Source: Campylobacteraceae bacterium (GTDB lineage Bacteria > Campylobacterota > Campylobacteria > Campylobacterales > Sulfurospirillaceae). Taken from it: a DNA stretch of 17,711 nt. Positions 1 through 7,119 of this stretch are shown here, one piece after another. A program made the position numbers and the translations under genes. Every line of letters begins with the position of its first letter. Within the stretch, counting starts at the first letter, position 1. The DNA is taken from assembly GCA_027055635.1 (NCBI GenBank), contig JALUMZ010000342.1, positions 1 through 17,711 of the forward strand, read 5' to 3'. Under the pieces are notes generated by a model. The model searched no databases. It had not been told where the DNA came from and saw only the letters and a list, made by a program, of their open reading frames with translations.

Positions 1-12
1 ATTTAGACGATA

Positions 13-21
13 TGTTATAAT
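13..21 (+). promoter_or_regulatory. Extended -10 promoter of fliW
   Basis: TG-t-TATAAT is a perfect extended -10 element, placing the transcript start near 28 and leaving a leader of about 20 nt before the fliW ATG. The -35 region lies outside the window. The same TG-t-TATAA core is found again at 462-470. AAAGGA just upstream of the ATG is the ribosome binding site. Confidence 0.6.
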
Positions 22-47
22 AAGATTCTAAAAAACAAAGGAACAGT

Positions 48-437
48 ATGAAATTTAGTGTAAAAGCACCGATATTGGGCTTTGAGTCGATAAAAAATGT
101 AGAATTAGAAAAAGTTGATGACTTTTTCTTTAAGCTTAAAAGTTGTGATGATGAAACGGTTTTTATGCTTATAAACCCTTTTTTACTCAGAGATTATGAT
201 TTTACAGTACCGGAATACTTTAAAAATTTGCTCAACTTAAGTAAAGACTCTAAACCTTTAGTTTTTAACATAATGATAGTATCAACCCCTATAGAAACTT
301 CTGTTGTAAACTTCATAGCACCTTTAGTTTTTAATGCAGAAGAAAAGAGTGTTGCTCAAGTTTTACTTGATGGAAGCAAATACAAAGAGTATGGATTGAC
401 AGAAAAAATATCCGATTACCTAGAAAAAAATCAATAA
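48..437 (+). CDS. fliW: Flagellar assembly factor FliW
   Basis: A 129-residue protein of normal FliW length. The N-terminal stretch from 'FSVKAPILGFESIKNVEL', the central 'FMLINPFLL' and the 'NFIAPLVFN' segment near residue 90 are typical of the family. In Campylobacterota and Bacillus, FliW binds flagellin and the post-transcriptional regulator CsrA. When flagellin is exported, free FliW relieves CsrA repression of flagellin mRNA, so it links filament assembly to translation in the cytoplasm. The ATG at 48 has a good ribosome binding site and a perfect extended -10 just upstream. The gene appears to stand alone; the following MNT/HEPN and pilus genes have their own likely promoter at 462-470. 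No oddities are seen. Identity rests on remembered family sequence and no search was run. Confidence 0.93.
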   Translation: MKFSVKAPILGFESIKNVELEKVDDFFFKLKSCDDETVFMLINPFLLRDYDFTVPEYFKNLLNLSKDSKPLVFNIMIVSTPIETSVVNFIAPLVFNAEEKSVAQVLLDGSKYKEYGLTEKISDYLEKNQ

Positions 438-460
438 TCTTCAACTAAATTTAAGATTAT
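434..460 (+). terminator. Weak hairpin after fliW
   Basis: ATAATCTT (434-441) and AAGATTAT (453-460) form an 8-bp stem with an 11-nt loop overlapping the fliW stop codon. It is AT-rich and lacks a following U-tract, so it is at best a weak terminator or attenuator. Confidence 0.3.
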
Positions 461-593
461 CTGTTATAAGATATAGTTGCAACAAGGTGGGTGGTTGGGT
501 TGCCAAATTTTACTAAATGTACAAAACTCTCTCAGTAAGATTGCCCTTAGTGCAACTCCATTTTTCTATCTTGTCTTTAAAAAAGAGGATTAG
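438..593 (+). other. Fast-decaying spacer with G-rich structured leader
   Basis: No intact gene is seen. GGTGGGTGGTTGGG at 486-499 has four closely spaced G-runs on the plus strand, unusual in such AT-rich DNA, and could form a two-tier G-quadruplex. GCAAC (479-483) and GTTGC (499-503) could close a stem around it. The last codons before 593 read Phe-Lys-Lys-Glu-Asp-stop, resembling the Glu-Glu-Asp-stop tail that precedes the other MNT starts. This may be the last trace of a still earlier HEPN or host gene. Confidence 0.4.
462..470 (+). promoter_or_regulatory. Candidate extended -10 promoter for the MNT-HEPN/pilus operon
   Basis: TG-t-TATAAG closely copies the fliW element TG-t-TATAAT at 13-21, and no clear -35 hexamer is seen. 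Transcription would begin near 477 and run into a G-rich leader, then the MNT-HEPN genes and the coupled pilus genes. No better promoter is evident between here and 2288, so it may drive the whole 594-8458 unit. Confidence 0.45.
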
Positions 594-701
594 ATGATGA
601 ACAGCAAAACAGATAGCGATTTATCTCCTTTTATTAAAAAAAATATAGTTAAAAAACTCTCTCTACATGTGAAGAGAGTCATACTAATAGAGGAGGATTA
701 G
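594..701 (+). pseudogene. Fused remnant of an MNT-HEPN pair (35 codons)
   Basis: This 35-codon frame begins like the two intact MNT proteins: 'LSPFIKKNIVKKL' matches their 'LSPLIKKEIIEKL'. It then passes directly into 'LHVKRVILIEED', which matches the C-termini of the two HEPN proteins ('HVEKVIKEEED', 'LHVEKTIKKEEN'). The catalytic parts of both genes are missing. The simplest reading is an in-frame deletion from the MNT N-terminal helix to the HEPN tail, leaving a scar upstream of the intact array. Its stop codon touches the MNT1 ATG at 702, and its AGGAGG serves as the MNT1 ribosome binding site. It could be translated as a short leader peptide, but no independent function is evident. Confidence 0.7.
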
Positions 702-1046
702 ATGTTAAAAACTAAAACAAATAAAATTAAAAATAGTCTATCCCCTCTAATAAAAAAAGAGATTATTGAAAAACTTATGCCTTTAAATCCCGAGAAAATT
801 ATACTTTTTGGCTCTTACGCTTATGGTGCTCCAAACGAAGATAGTGATTTAGATATATGTGTTGTAAGAAAAGAATACAAAAACAGATATGAAGACAGAG
901 CAAAAATCAGAAAAGCACTAAGTGGCATAAAAATGCCAAAAGATATACTCAATCCAAAAATAGACGAATTTGAATTTTATAAAAATGAATTTGGTTCCGT
1001 GTATAAAGACATAGAAGAAAAAGGCTTAGTATTATGGAATTCTTAA
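702..1046 (+). CDS. MNT-domain nucleotidyltransferase antitoxin (pair 1)
   Basis: A 114-residue minimal nucleotidyltransferase of the DNA polymerase beta fold. It shows the signature GS-x10-DxD (G37-S38, D49, D51) and a third likely acidic residue, D81, in 'MPKDIL', so the active site looks intact. The tail 'FEFYKNEFGSVYKDIEEKG' is normal for the family. In MNT-HEPN toxin-antitoxin systems the MNT protein neutralises the HEPN ribonuclease, in studied cases (MntA-HepT) by transferring AMP to it. The ATG at 702 follows AGGAGG by 5 nt, and the 3' end overlaps the HEPN1 start by 13 nt, the usual coupling. The first 28 residues are identical to those of MNT2, while the rest has diverged strongly. 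Confidence 0.9.
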   Translation: MLKTKTNKIKNSLSPLIKKEIIEKLMPLNPEKIILFGSYAYGAPNEDSDLDICVVRKEYKNRYEDRAKIRKALSGIKMPKDILNPKIDEFEFYKNEFGSVYKDIEEKGLVLWNS

Positions 1047-1441
1047 AACAATACAAAATATTGCTTAAAAAATCAAAATCAGATTTAAAAGCAGGAATAA
1101 ATCTATTGGAAGATTTTGAAAATGGAGACAAAGATCTTGATATATGCACCATTATGTTTCATTTTCAGCAAAGTACCGAAAAACTTTTAAAAGCCTTGCT
1201 TGCACACAATAAGATACACTTCACCAAGACTCATGATATTGAAGAGTTGATAAACATACTAAATAAAAATAATATCAAAATATCTAATGGTATTGAAAAA
1301 CTTACAAATCTAACTGAATTTGCAGTGGATGGCAGATATGCTATTGCTCATGATGATATAGATAATGCAGGAAAATACATAGACATTTTAAAACAACTTA
1401 CTACACATGTAGAGAAAGTGATCAAAGAAGAGGAAGATTAA
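1034..1441 (+). CDS. HEPN-domain ribonuclease toxin (pair 1)
   Basis: A 135-residue all-helical HEPN domain (PF05168-like). It carries 'FHFQQSTEKLLKALL' at about residues 42-56, the 'KTHDIEELI' motif near 65-73, and the ribonuclease motif R-x4-H as R101-YAIA-H106. HEPN toxins of this kind dimerise and cut RNA, with R and H at the dimer interface. Here the residue after R is Tyr and the HxY form of HepT is absent (H106 is followed by Asp-Asp), so whether and where the partner adenylylates it cannot be read from the sequence. The start overlaps MNT1 by 13 nt. It ends one base before a duplicated copy of the downstream gene start at 1443. Confidence 0.9.
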   Translation: MEFLKQYKILLKKSKSDLKAGINLLEDFENGDKDLDICTIMFHFQQSTEKLLKALLAHNKIHFTKTHDIEELINILNKNNIKISNGIEKLTNLTEFAVDGRYAIAHDDIDNAGKYIDILKQLTTHVEKVIKEEED

Positions 1442-1442
1442 T

Positions 1443-1529
1443 ATGCTACAGAGTAAAAAAGTCAAAAGTCAAACCCTGACCCCTATTGTTTTGCATGTGA
1501 AGAGAGTCATAGCAACAGAGGAGGATTAG
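1443..1529 (+). pseudogene. Duplication-junction ORF: 5' end of the secreted-protein gene fused to a HEPN tail
   Basis: This 28-codon frame starts 'MLQSKKVKSQTLTPI', nearly the same as the start of the large secreted protein at 2288 ('MLQNKKVKSKTLTPI'). It then switches to 'LHVKRVIATEED', a HEPN C-terminal tail like that in the scar before MNT1. It is therefore the novel joint of the tandem duplication: right edge of copy A fused to left edge of copy B. Its stop codon abuts the MNT2 ATG at 1530 and it carries the MNT2 ribosome binding site, so it may be translated as a coupling peptide. No function is proposed. Confidence 0.75.
1449..1486 (+). repeat. GTCAAAAGTCAAA...CTGACCCC repeat, copy 1
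   Basis: The segment contains two GTCAAA units followed by CCTGACCCC; a decayed second copy lies at 2294-2331. Words of the type 'GTCAAA...CTGACCCC' recall, from memory only, dispersed REP-like sequences linked to REP-associated tyrosine transposases in other bacteria. No transposase is present here. Confidence 0.35.
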
Positions 1530-1883
1530 ATGTTAAAAACTAAAACAAATAAAATTAAAAATAGTCTATCCCCTTTAATAAAAAAAGAGATTATTGAAAA
1601 ACTTATGCCGTTAGAGCCTGTCAAGATTATACTTTTTGGCTCTTATGCTTGTGGAGCTCCGACTGATGGTAGTGATTTGGATATTATAATTATTCAAAAT
1701 GATTATAAAAATAAATGGGATGAAATAAAAAAAGCACGAAATTTTTTAAAACCAATAAATATGCCAAAAGATATTTTGCTTGAAAAAGAAGACTTTTTTA
1801 ATAAACATATATCTGATGACTGGATCAATACAGCTTGGTATGATGCTAATAAATACGGAGAAGTTCTTTATGAAAAAAGATGA
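1530..1883 (+). CDS. MNT-domain nucleotidyltransferase antitoxin (pair 2)
   Basis: A 117-residue paralogue of the 702-1046 protein, with the same intact motif GS-x10-DxD (G37-S38, D49, D51) and D81 in 'MPKDIL'. Residues 1-28 are identical to MNT1, and residues 33-40 around the GS motif are conserved. Beyond that the two differ, and the C-terminal part ('DDWINTAWYDANKYGEVLY') follows another MNT subtype. It presumably neutralises its own HEPN partner, as usual for these pairs. The ATG follows the stop of the junction ORF directly and has AGGAGG a few bases upstream. The 3' end overlaps HEPN2 by 14 nt. The abrupt change from near-identity to strong divergence near 1610 suggests recombination rather than steady drift. 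Confidence 0.9.
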   Translation: MLKTKTNKIKNSLSPLIKKEIIEKLMPLEPVKIILFGSYACGAPTDGSDLDIIIIQNDYKNKWDEIKKARNFLKPINMPKDILLEKEDFFNKHISDDWINTAWYDANKYGEVLYEKR

Positions 1884-2286
1884 TATAAAAAATAGCTGTG
1901 ATATGTTTTTACACAAGGCAAATATAGATTTGAATACTTCGATATTTTTACTAAAAGCCTTTGATAAAGGGGAAGTAGAGATAGATTTTGAACTTATATA
2001 TTTTCATTTACAGCAAAGTGCAAAAAAGCTTTTAAAATCTTTACTATCACATAAAAAAATACGGGTTCTAAAAACACATGATATATCAGACTTGATAAAT
2101 TTATTAAGCCACAATGACATAAAACATATCACAAACATAAACGAACTTGAGAACCTTACGCAATACGCAATAGAAGGTAGATATGCTATACTACATGATG
2201 ATTTAGATGATGCTTGTAAATACATAGATATTTTAAAACAACTCACTCTACATGTAGAAAAAACCATCAAAAAAGAGGAGAATTGA
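1870..2286 (+). CDS. HEPN-domain ribonuclease toxin (pair 2)
   Basis: A 138-residue HEPN protein when started at ATG 1870, which overlaps the MNT2 stop by 14 nt exactly as in pair 1. An in-frame ATG at 1780 would add 30 residues lying wholly inside MNT2 and is rejected. Visible motifs are 'FHLQQSAKKLLKSLL' near residues 45-59, 'KTHDISDLI' at about 68-76, and R-x4-H as R104-YAIL-H109, so ribonuclease residues are present. The last 35-40 residues closely match HEPN1, while the N-terminal half is much less alike. It ends one base before the start of the large secreted protein, so the toxin gene is translationally coupled to the pilus operon. Confidence 0.88.
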   Translation: MKKDDIKNSCDMFLHKANIDLNTSIFLLKAFDKGEVEIDFELIYFHLQQSAKKLLKSLLSHKKIRVLKTHDISDLINLLSHNDIKHITNINELENLTQYAIEGRYAILHDDLDDACKYIDILKQLTLHVEKTIKKEEN

Positions 2287-2287
2287 T

Positions 2288-5200
2288 ATGCTACAAAATA
2301 AAAAAGTAAAAAGTAAAACTCTGACCCCTATAATCGCTCTAATATTTTTCTTATTTATTATTAGTCCATCATCTATATTTGCTGCAAACCAATGTAATAG
2401 CCCTAGTTATACAACTACACTTTCTTCGTCAAATACAAATTATACAAGCACAGATAGTGTTTATTGGGTTGGAAATAGTTATAATTATCATACTTACTAT
2501 ATCGATGTACAAACACCTGGAACGGTAACGATAAATATCAGCGGAGGGCACGCTGGCTTTACATATGCAAATGATTATTGTCCGGATTATTCTAATACTT
2601 ATCACACTACAAAAACATTTCATACAACATCTGATTTTAATTTGTATGTTGATGCTATGCAACAACAATATAACGCAAGCTATACTCTTACCATTGCTTT
2701 TACTCCTGATAATCCAACCCCTGGAAGCGGTACAGATGACATCTGTTACAATGATTTACAGTTGAGTGGTTTTTGCATGGGGTCTGGTTTTTGTTCTGGT
2801 GGACTTAATTGTAAAAAAACTTATCCTTTGCAAATAAATTCATCAATAAATAATGTTAAAATTTATTATAATGAAACTGGGATGGGCGGTAGTTTTGGAA
2901 ACAGTTGTGGAGTAAATCCGTCTGGAACTTGTCAAACTACCGATAATATAAACATGGGTCCTTTTGGATTCTTTGGACAAGCAACAGAATTCGATTTGGG
3001 AAATGTTGATCAAAATACTAGTGATCCTGATATTTGGACTCAAAATACAATGGGAATGAGTTGCTTCTCAGGAGATAGACTATATGTCACATATACAAAA
3101 GACGGGGTAACATATAAGAAAAAATTAAAAAAATGTAGTCAAATTCAGAATAGTGATGATAAGTTTAGAGAGTTTGAGATAAGAAATCCCGAAAACACTA
3201 GAAATATAAAAGGAAATGTAAAGTTTATCGGAAATACTGTTTTAAAATACAACTATAATAATCGTTGGCATTATACAAATACTGATTTATATTTAAATTA
3301 CATAGATACTGATAGTAATTCTAATACTTATAACTCTTCCAAAGCACAACTAGACATACCAGCTAATTCAACTGTTGTTTGGGTAGGATTGTATACTCAA
3401 GGATACTTAAAAGGGACAACATCAGTTGATGGAATATACCAGATTTTAAATGAGCCGGTATATTTAACTGCTCCATCTATTGGAACAATTTCAATTACTC
3501 CTGATGTGATTGATTATGCTATCAATAAAGATTCTCGGAGTGTATATGGTTATGCATACGACACTTATACAGAGATAAAAAATTTAGAAGGCAAAAAAGC
3601 ATCAGAAGTTAATGGTTGGATAACTGCTGCAAATATAAAATGTTATGAAGGAAAAGACAATAGTGGTCTAGGGAATTTTGGTGCTTGGACACTAGTGGTT
3701 GTTTATAAAAATCAAAATGAAAAACTAAAAAATATATCTGTTTTCGATGGATATAAAAAAGTTGCCGATCAAGCTGGCTATAGAACAGTAAATGTACCTG
3801 TAAGTGGCTTCTTAACTCCACTACATGGGGATATAAATTCAACATTGTCTCTGTTTGTCGGAGAAGGAGATAAATACATAACTGGTGATAAGCTATATGT
3901 TAACAATATAGGCATAAACACGACGAATGCTTTTGATTCTTCTATATCTGGCGTCACAAGAGATCCAAGCATTATAAATAACCAAGGTATTGATATACAA
4001 AATCATAATATAAGCAATATTATTGATAATGGAGATACAGGAGCCAATATTACATTAACCTCGGATGGAGACATGTATTTTCCTAGTGTCGTAGCTTTCG
4101 CAACCGACTTATATGAACCAAGAGTCTGCTATTATATAAACAGCATAAAAGACGATAGTAACAATACAATTCTTAAGGATGGACAAGTTGTTGATGGAGC
4201 AAAAATAGATCCTACAAAAGAATACAGATTTAGTCTATGGATTGCAAATATGCCAAAAAATCCAAATGATAACATAGAAAATGCTAGAAATGTTCAAACT
4301 GATATTAGTGCTCCTGATTTTAATTATACTTCAAACTCTATCCAAATTAAAAACATAGGAGAAGGTGATTATAGCAATAAGACAGATCAAGCTAGAGATG
4401 ATGTGATCGAATATAATAATTCTTCTAAAACTTTTACTTGGAGATTAGGAATAGGTGCAGACGCAACTCAGGGTGGGGAGATAGCTGTTGCAAATAGTTT
4501 TGACGACAATTCATCTAAGGCTTTCATTAAGTTTAGAGGCAAGTTTTCAAATATAGGTAATGATCAAACTTCGATAGATATATCTAGTTTTTACAATTTC
4601 AAAGCCTCTTTTCAAACAGATTCTATCACAATTACGCCCGAAAATGCATTACCTATAGATGCTTGTATTAATATGGATACGGTTGTAAATATTTACAAAG
4701 CACCTCCTGGTAATTTCAATGTAGTTCATAATAATTTCATAGGAACAATAGACCCTCTTAGTCAAACAGATCCGAAAAATGCACTTTATACACAAATAGT
4801 AAATAGACCATTTAATGTAAAAATACTTGCACTTGATACTGATAATACAACTCTAAAGCCTTATAATGGTGACATAAATGTTACTATCATAACAACTCCG
4901 CATTATACCGGAAATATTACGCATGATAAATTAGCATGTAAAAATGCGATTATAAACTCTTCGTTTGTATTTACTCCTGTTCATTTTTCAAATATTGAAA
5001 GTGTTAGCCAAAATTTTACATATGCCTCTGCCAATAAAAATATATCTTTCGGTATTGTCTATGATAATGGAAGCACACCCGGATATATTTGCTCTAGAGA
5101 CAGTTTTGCAGTTAGACCAGATAGGTTTGATATCAGTATAAACGGAACAGCATCCCATAAAGCCGGAAAAGATTATAATATAACTTTTGAAGCTTTAGAC

Positions 5201-6463
5201 GGAAATATTACAAACCTTCAAATTGCACAAAATTATAACGAGCCAGTCGGGAATAGTTTTAAAGTCGATATAAATGAAACCAAAGCGGGATGCTCAACCG
5301 GCAATTTTGCACCTAGTTTAAAGACAGGATGGAGTTTTTCAGATGGAAATTATACAACATCAAGCAACTACAACGAAGTCGGTATAGTAAATATAAAAGT
5401 AGAAGAAATCAATGGTTCTGAATTTGCATTTGTTGACCATAATGACACTAATGATTCGCAAAGACTAATAGAGCCTTATGATAAAAATATCTCATTTACT
5501 CCAGATCATTTTGATGTAAATGCAACCCTCACAAATGGCGGACAAAATTTTACATATATATCAAGCGACTTAAATATGTCAGCAACTTTAGATATAAATA
5601 TAACAGCAAAAGCTACTGACAACAACACAACCACCAACTATAATAGTGCCTGTTATGCACAAACGACTGATTATAATATATCTTATACAGCTTTAAACAT
5701 AACCCCGGCAAGTAGCTTAACAAGAATACTATATAAAGAAACAAATACTTCTATAGATGGAAACAATAGTATTAATTCTGACATAAATTTAACAAATATG
5801 CCAAAAAGTATATTTTCGACAGACAATAATGGAACAGGTTCAATACATGTAAAGATAAATTTTGACAGAAACAAAAGCAGAGTTGTTAATCCTTTTGACT
5901 TAAATATAACAGATATAAATGTAAGTGACGCAAACAATACAATAGGAAATCAAAATTTAGACAAAAATACAACCTTTTACTATGGTCGCGTTCATGCACC
6001 TGATTATAGATTTGAAGGCAACAATGGTACTGCGACTATTTACTATGAAGTATATAGTGATCAAAACAAGACCACTAGAAATAGTTTTGGCATAAATGGG
6101 AGCGAGAGTGTGGATAGTATAGATTGGTACATCAACACTTTAGACAATAATCTGTCAGAAGGCAATGTAACCGAATACAGTTCAGTTGGTAGTGTAAGAT
6201 TTGAAAACAATACCAGCGGCACAACAAACTCTGCAAATTTAGCAAATTTAGCAAATGGCACAGAAACCATAGATGTTACAGCATCCAAATTACCTTATAA
6301 AGATAAAATCGATATGAATTCCTCTTCTTGGCTCATATATAATCCTACAGATTTTTTGGTAGAATTTTTTGATGCAAATGATAACTGGGCAGGACAAGGC
6401 ATACAGGGTAAAACTGTAGATCTAAATATATCTAAAGTTCAAAATCAAAGGTTAGATTGGTGA
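2288..6463 (+). CDS. Large secreted MshQ/DUF6701-like pilus-associated protein
   Basis: A 1391-residue exported protein. A signal peptide is visible: basic residues to 12, a hydrophobic stretch at about 15-30, and cleavage probably after 'IFA' near 32. A beta-rich domain follows to about 140, then a Cys-containing segment to about 290. A module with 'GAWTLVVVYKN' and 'NISVFDGY' near 465-480 and a DUF11-like segment near 660-760 come next. 'FTPVHF' (~895), 'FAVRPDRFDI' (~940) and 'FTPDHFDV' (~1069) mark the MshQ-like region, and the end ('WLIYN...NWAGQG...RLDW') looks complete. The protein is Asn/Thr-rich, with about 35 D/E-x-N-x-S/T sequons by hand count, mostly after residue 865. It is followed at once by three prepilin genes, so a pilus-tip or surface adhesin role is inferred. 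The first 15 codons derive from a repeat also present at 1443. The start is the only ATG before the signal peptide and has GAGGAG upstream. Confidence 0.85.
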   Translation: MLQNKKVKSKTLTPIIALIFFLFIISPSSIFAANQCNSPSYTTTLSSSNTNYTSTDSVYWVGNSYNYHTYYIDVQTPGTVTINISGGHAGFTYANDYCPDYSNTYHTTKTFHTTSDFNLYVDAMQQQYNASYTLTIAFTPDNPTPGSGTDDICYNDLQLSGFCMGSGFCSGGLNCKKTYPLQINSSINNVKIYYNETGMGGSFGNSCGVNPSGTCQTTDNINMGPFGFFGQATEFDLGNVDQNTSDPDIWTQNTMGMSCFSGDRLYVTYTKDGVTYKKKLKKCSQIQNSDDKFREFEIRNPENTRNIKGNVKFIGNTVLKYNYNNRWHYTNTDLYLNYIDTDSNSNTYNSSKAQLDIPANSTVVWVGLYTQGYLKGTTSVDGIYQILNEPVYLTAPSIGTISITPDVIDYAINKDSRSVYGYAYDTYTEIKNLEGKKASEVNGWITAANIKCYEGKDNSGLGNFGAWTLVVVYKNQNEKLKNISVFDGYKKVADQAGYRTVNVPVSGFLTPLHGDINSTLSLFVGEGDKYITGDKLYVNNIGINTTNAFDSSISGVTRDPSIINNQGIDIQNHNISNIIDNGDTGANITLTSDGDMYFPSVVAFATDLYEPRVCYYINSIKDDSNNTILKDGQVVDGAKIDPTKEYRFSLWIANMPKNPNDNIENARNVQTDISAPDFNYTSNSIQIKNIGEGDYSNKTDQARDDVIEYNNSSKTFTWRLGIGADATQGGEIAVANSFDDNSSKAFIKFRGKFSNIGNDQTSIDISSFYNFKASFQTDSITITPENALPIDACINMDTVVNIYKAPPGNFNVVHNNFIGTIDPLSQTDPKNALYTQIVNRPFNVKILALDTDNTTLKPYNGDINVTIITTPHYTGNITHDKLACKNAIINSSFVFTPVHFSNIESVSQNFTYASANKNISFGIVYDNGSTPGYICSRDSFAVRPDRFDISINGTASHKAGKDYNITFEALDGNITNLQIAQNYNEPVGNSFKVDINETKAGCSTGNFAPSLKTGWSFSDGNYTTSSNYNEVGIVNIKVEEINGSEFAFVDHNDTNDSQRLIEPYDKNISFTPDHFDVNATLTNGGQNFTYISSDLNMSATLDINITAKATDNNTTTNYNSACYAQTTDYNISYTALNITPASSLTRILYKETNTSIDGNNSINSDINLTNMPKSIFSTDNNGTGSIHVKINFDRNKSRVVNPFDLNITDINVSDANNTIGNQNLDKNTTFYYGRVHAPDYRFEGNNGTATIYYEVYSDQNKTTRNSFGINGSESVDSIDWYINTLDNNLSEGNVTEYSSVGSVRFENNTSGTTNSANLANLANGTETIDVTASKLPYKDKIDMNSSSWLIYNPTDFLVEFFDANDNWAGQGIQGKTVDLNISKVQNQRLDW
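2294..2331 (+). repeat. GTCAAAAGTCAAA...CTGACCCC repeat, copy 2 (decayed)
   Basis: This is a degenerate copy of the 1449-1486 element (GTAAAAAGTAAAA...CTGACCCC). It supplies the basic N-region codons of the signal peptide of the large secreted protein. Confidence 0.35.
6233..6256 (+). repeat. Short 9-nt tandem repeat in the secreted-protein gene
   Basis: GCAAATTTA occurs twice followed by a partial third unit GCAAAT, encoding Asn-Leu-Ala repeats. The unit length is a multiple of three, so copy-number change would keep the frame. Confidence 0.6.
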
Positions 6464-7119
6464 GAAAAGCTGCATCTATGCTAGAGCTTGTCATAGCTAT
6501 AGTCGTCATGGGAATTGCCATGATGACTCTGCCTCTCATGCTTAGTCGAGTACAAAGCAACAACAATTTTGCTATGCAGCAAGAGGCGATACTCATGGCA
6601 AGAACACAAGTAGGAGATATTGTTACATATAGATGGGATGAAAATAGTTCATACAATTCTAAAATAGGTGTTTTAGATACAAACAGCGCCTATTTCACAA
6701 GAGTTGGCAGTAGCACAAGAAGAATTGGACATGTAAAAGGAAATAAGAGAAGAAAATTTTTCAATTCAGAAAGAAATGCAAGCCTACCTAATACTTTTGG
6801 TACAGCCGATAATGGAGAAAGTATTCCTGATGACATAGATGACTTCAATAATAAAGATAAGAATTTAACAGGTACTACGAATGCATCTTTTGATTATAAG
6901 TTTTCAGATGCAAATACAACAATGAAAATAACCGTACAGTATATTGATGATAACAATACATCTCCTGTTTTTGACTTCAACACATCAGCATTATCAACCA
7001 CAACAAATATAAAAATGATAACAGTAACTCTAAACAATTCTCAACTTGATGGCAACTTGACACTTCGGGCATTTTCTTGTAATATCGGGGCAAATCAACT
7101 CTTGAGAAAGGATTTTTAG
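6460..7119 (+). CDS. Prepilin-type protein 1 (minor pseudopilin)
   Basis: A type IV prepilin-like protein of 219 residues with a class III leader: MRKA then A-S-M-L-E5 and a hydrophobic helix 'LVIAIVVMGIAMMTLPLML'. Cleavage by prepilin peptidase after the Ala puts Glu at mature position 5, as required for assembly. The start chosen is GTG 6460, overlapping the preceding stop by 4 nt (GTGA) and giving the same 4-residue leader as the two following genes; TTG 6457 is an alternative. The globular domain has seven D/E-x-N-x-S/T sequons by hand count. It probably belongs to the initiating or tip complex of a type IV pilus or pseudopilus. No pilus ATPase, secretin or peptidase gene is in the window. 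Confidence 0.85.
   Translation: MRKAASMLELVIAIVVMGIAMMTLPLMLSRVQSNNNFAMQQEAILMARTQVGDIVTYRWDENSSYNSKIGVLDTNSAYFTRVGSSTRRIGHVKGNKRRKFFNSERNASLPNTFGTADNGESIPDDIDDFNNKDKNLTGTTNASFDYKFSDANTTMKITVQYIDDNNTSPVFDFNTSALSTTTNIKMITVTLNNSQLDGNLTLRAFSCNIGANQLLRKDF

Larger units (their letters stand above)
666..1486 (+). repeat. Tandem duplication, copy A (MNT1-HEPN1)
   Basis: Copy A runs from CATGTGAAG in the HEPN-tail scar, through MNT1 and HEPN1, into 15 codons matching the 5' end of the large secreted protein gene. Copy B is at 1494-2331. The offset is 828 nt at the MNT start and 845 nt at the right edge. The first 80 nt of the MNT genes differ at about one position. The HEPN 3' ends plus following start codons are about 80% alike by eye, and the middle is far more diverged. 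Confidence 0.8.
1494..2331 (+). repeat. Tandem duplication, copy B (MNT2-HEPN2)
   Basis: Copy B of the duplicated segment runs from CATGTGAAG through MNT2 and HEPN2 to CTGACCCCTAT in codon 15 of the secreted-protein gene. Both edges align closely with copy A at 666-1486 and the middle much less so. Confidence 0.8.

Noticed and set aside
477..593. TTG-started frame of 38 codons ending Lys-Lys-Glu-Asp
   Set aside because: No ribosome binding site, no recognisable family, and composition shaped by the G-rich leader. Only the last few codons resemble a HEPN tail, so it is treated as spacer.
636..643. Homopolymer tracts (A8 here, T8 at 12034-12041) as phase-variation switches
   Set aside because: They are short A/T runs normal for this composition. 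No long G or C tracts of the Campylobacter/Helicobacter switching type are present.
1780..1869. An in-frame upstream ATG that would lengthen HEPN2 by 30 residues
   Set aside because: The extension lies entirely inside MNT2, lacks HEPN character, and pair 1 shows the true arrangement with a 13-nt overlap, matching ATG 1870.
594..2331. The MNT-HEPN region as a transposon or integron cassette
   Set aside because: No transposase, integrase, terminal inverted repeats, target-site duplication or attachment site is visible. The structure is explained by tandem duplication and deletion.
5683..5937. Open frames on the minus strand inside the secreted-protein gene and elsewhere opposite real genes
   Set aside because: They are mirror frames of strongly coding plus-strand sequence, without ribosome binding sites or recognisable domains.
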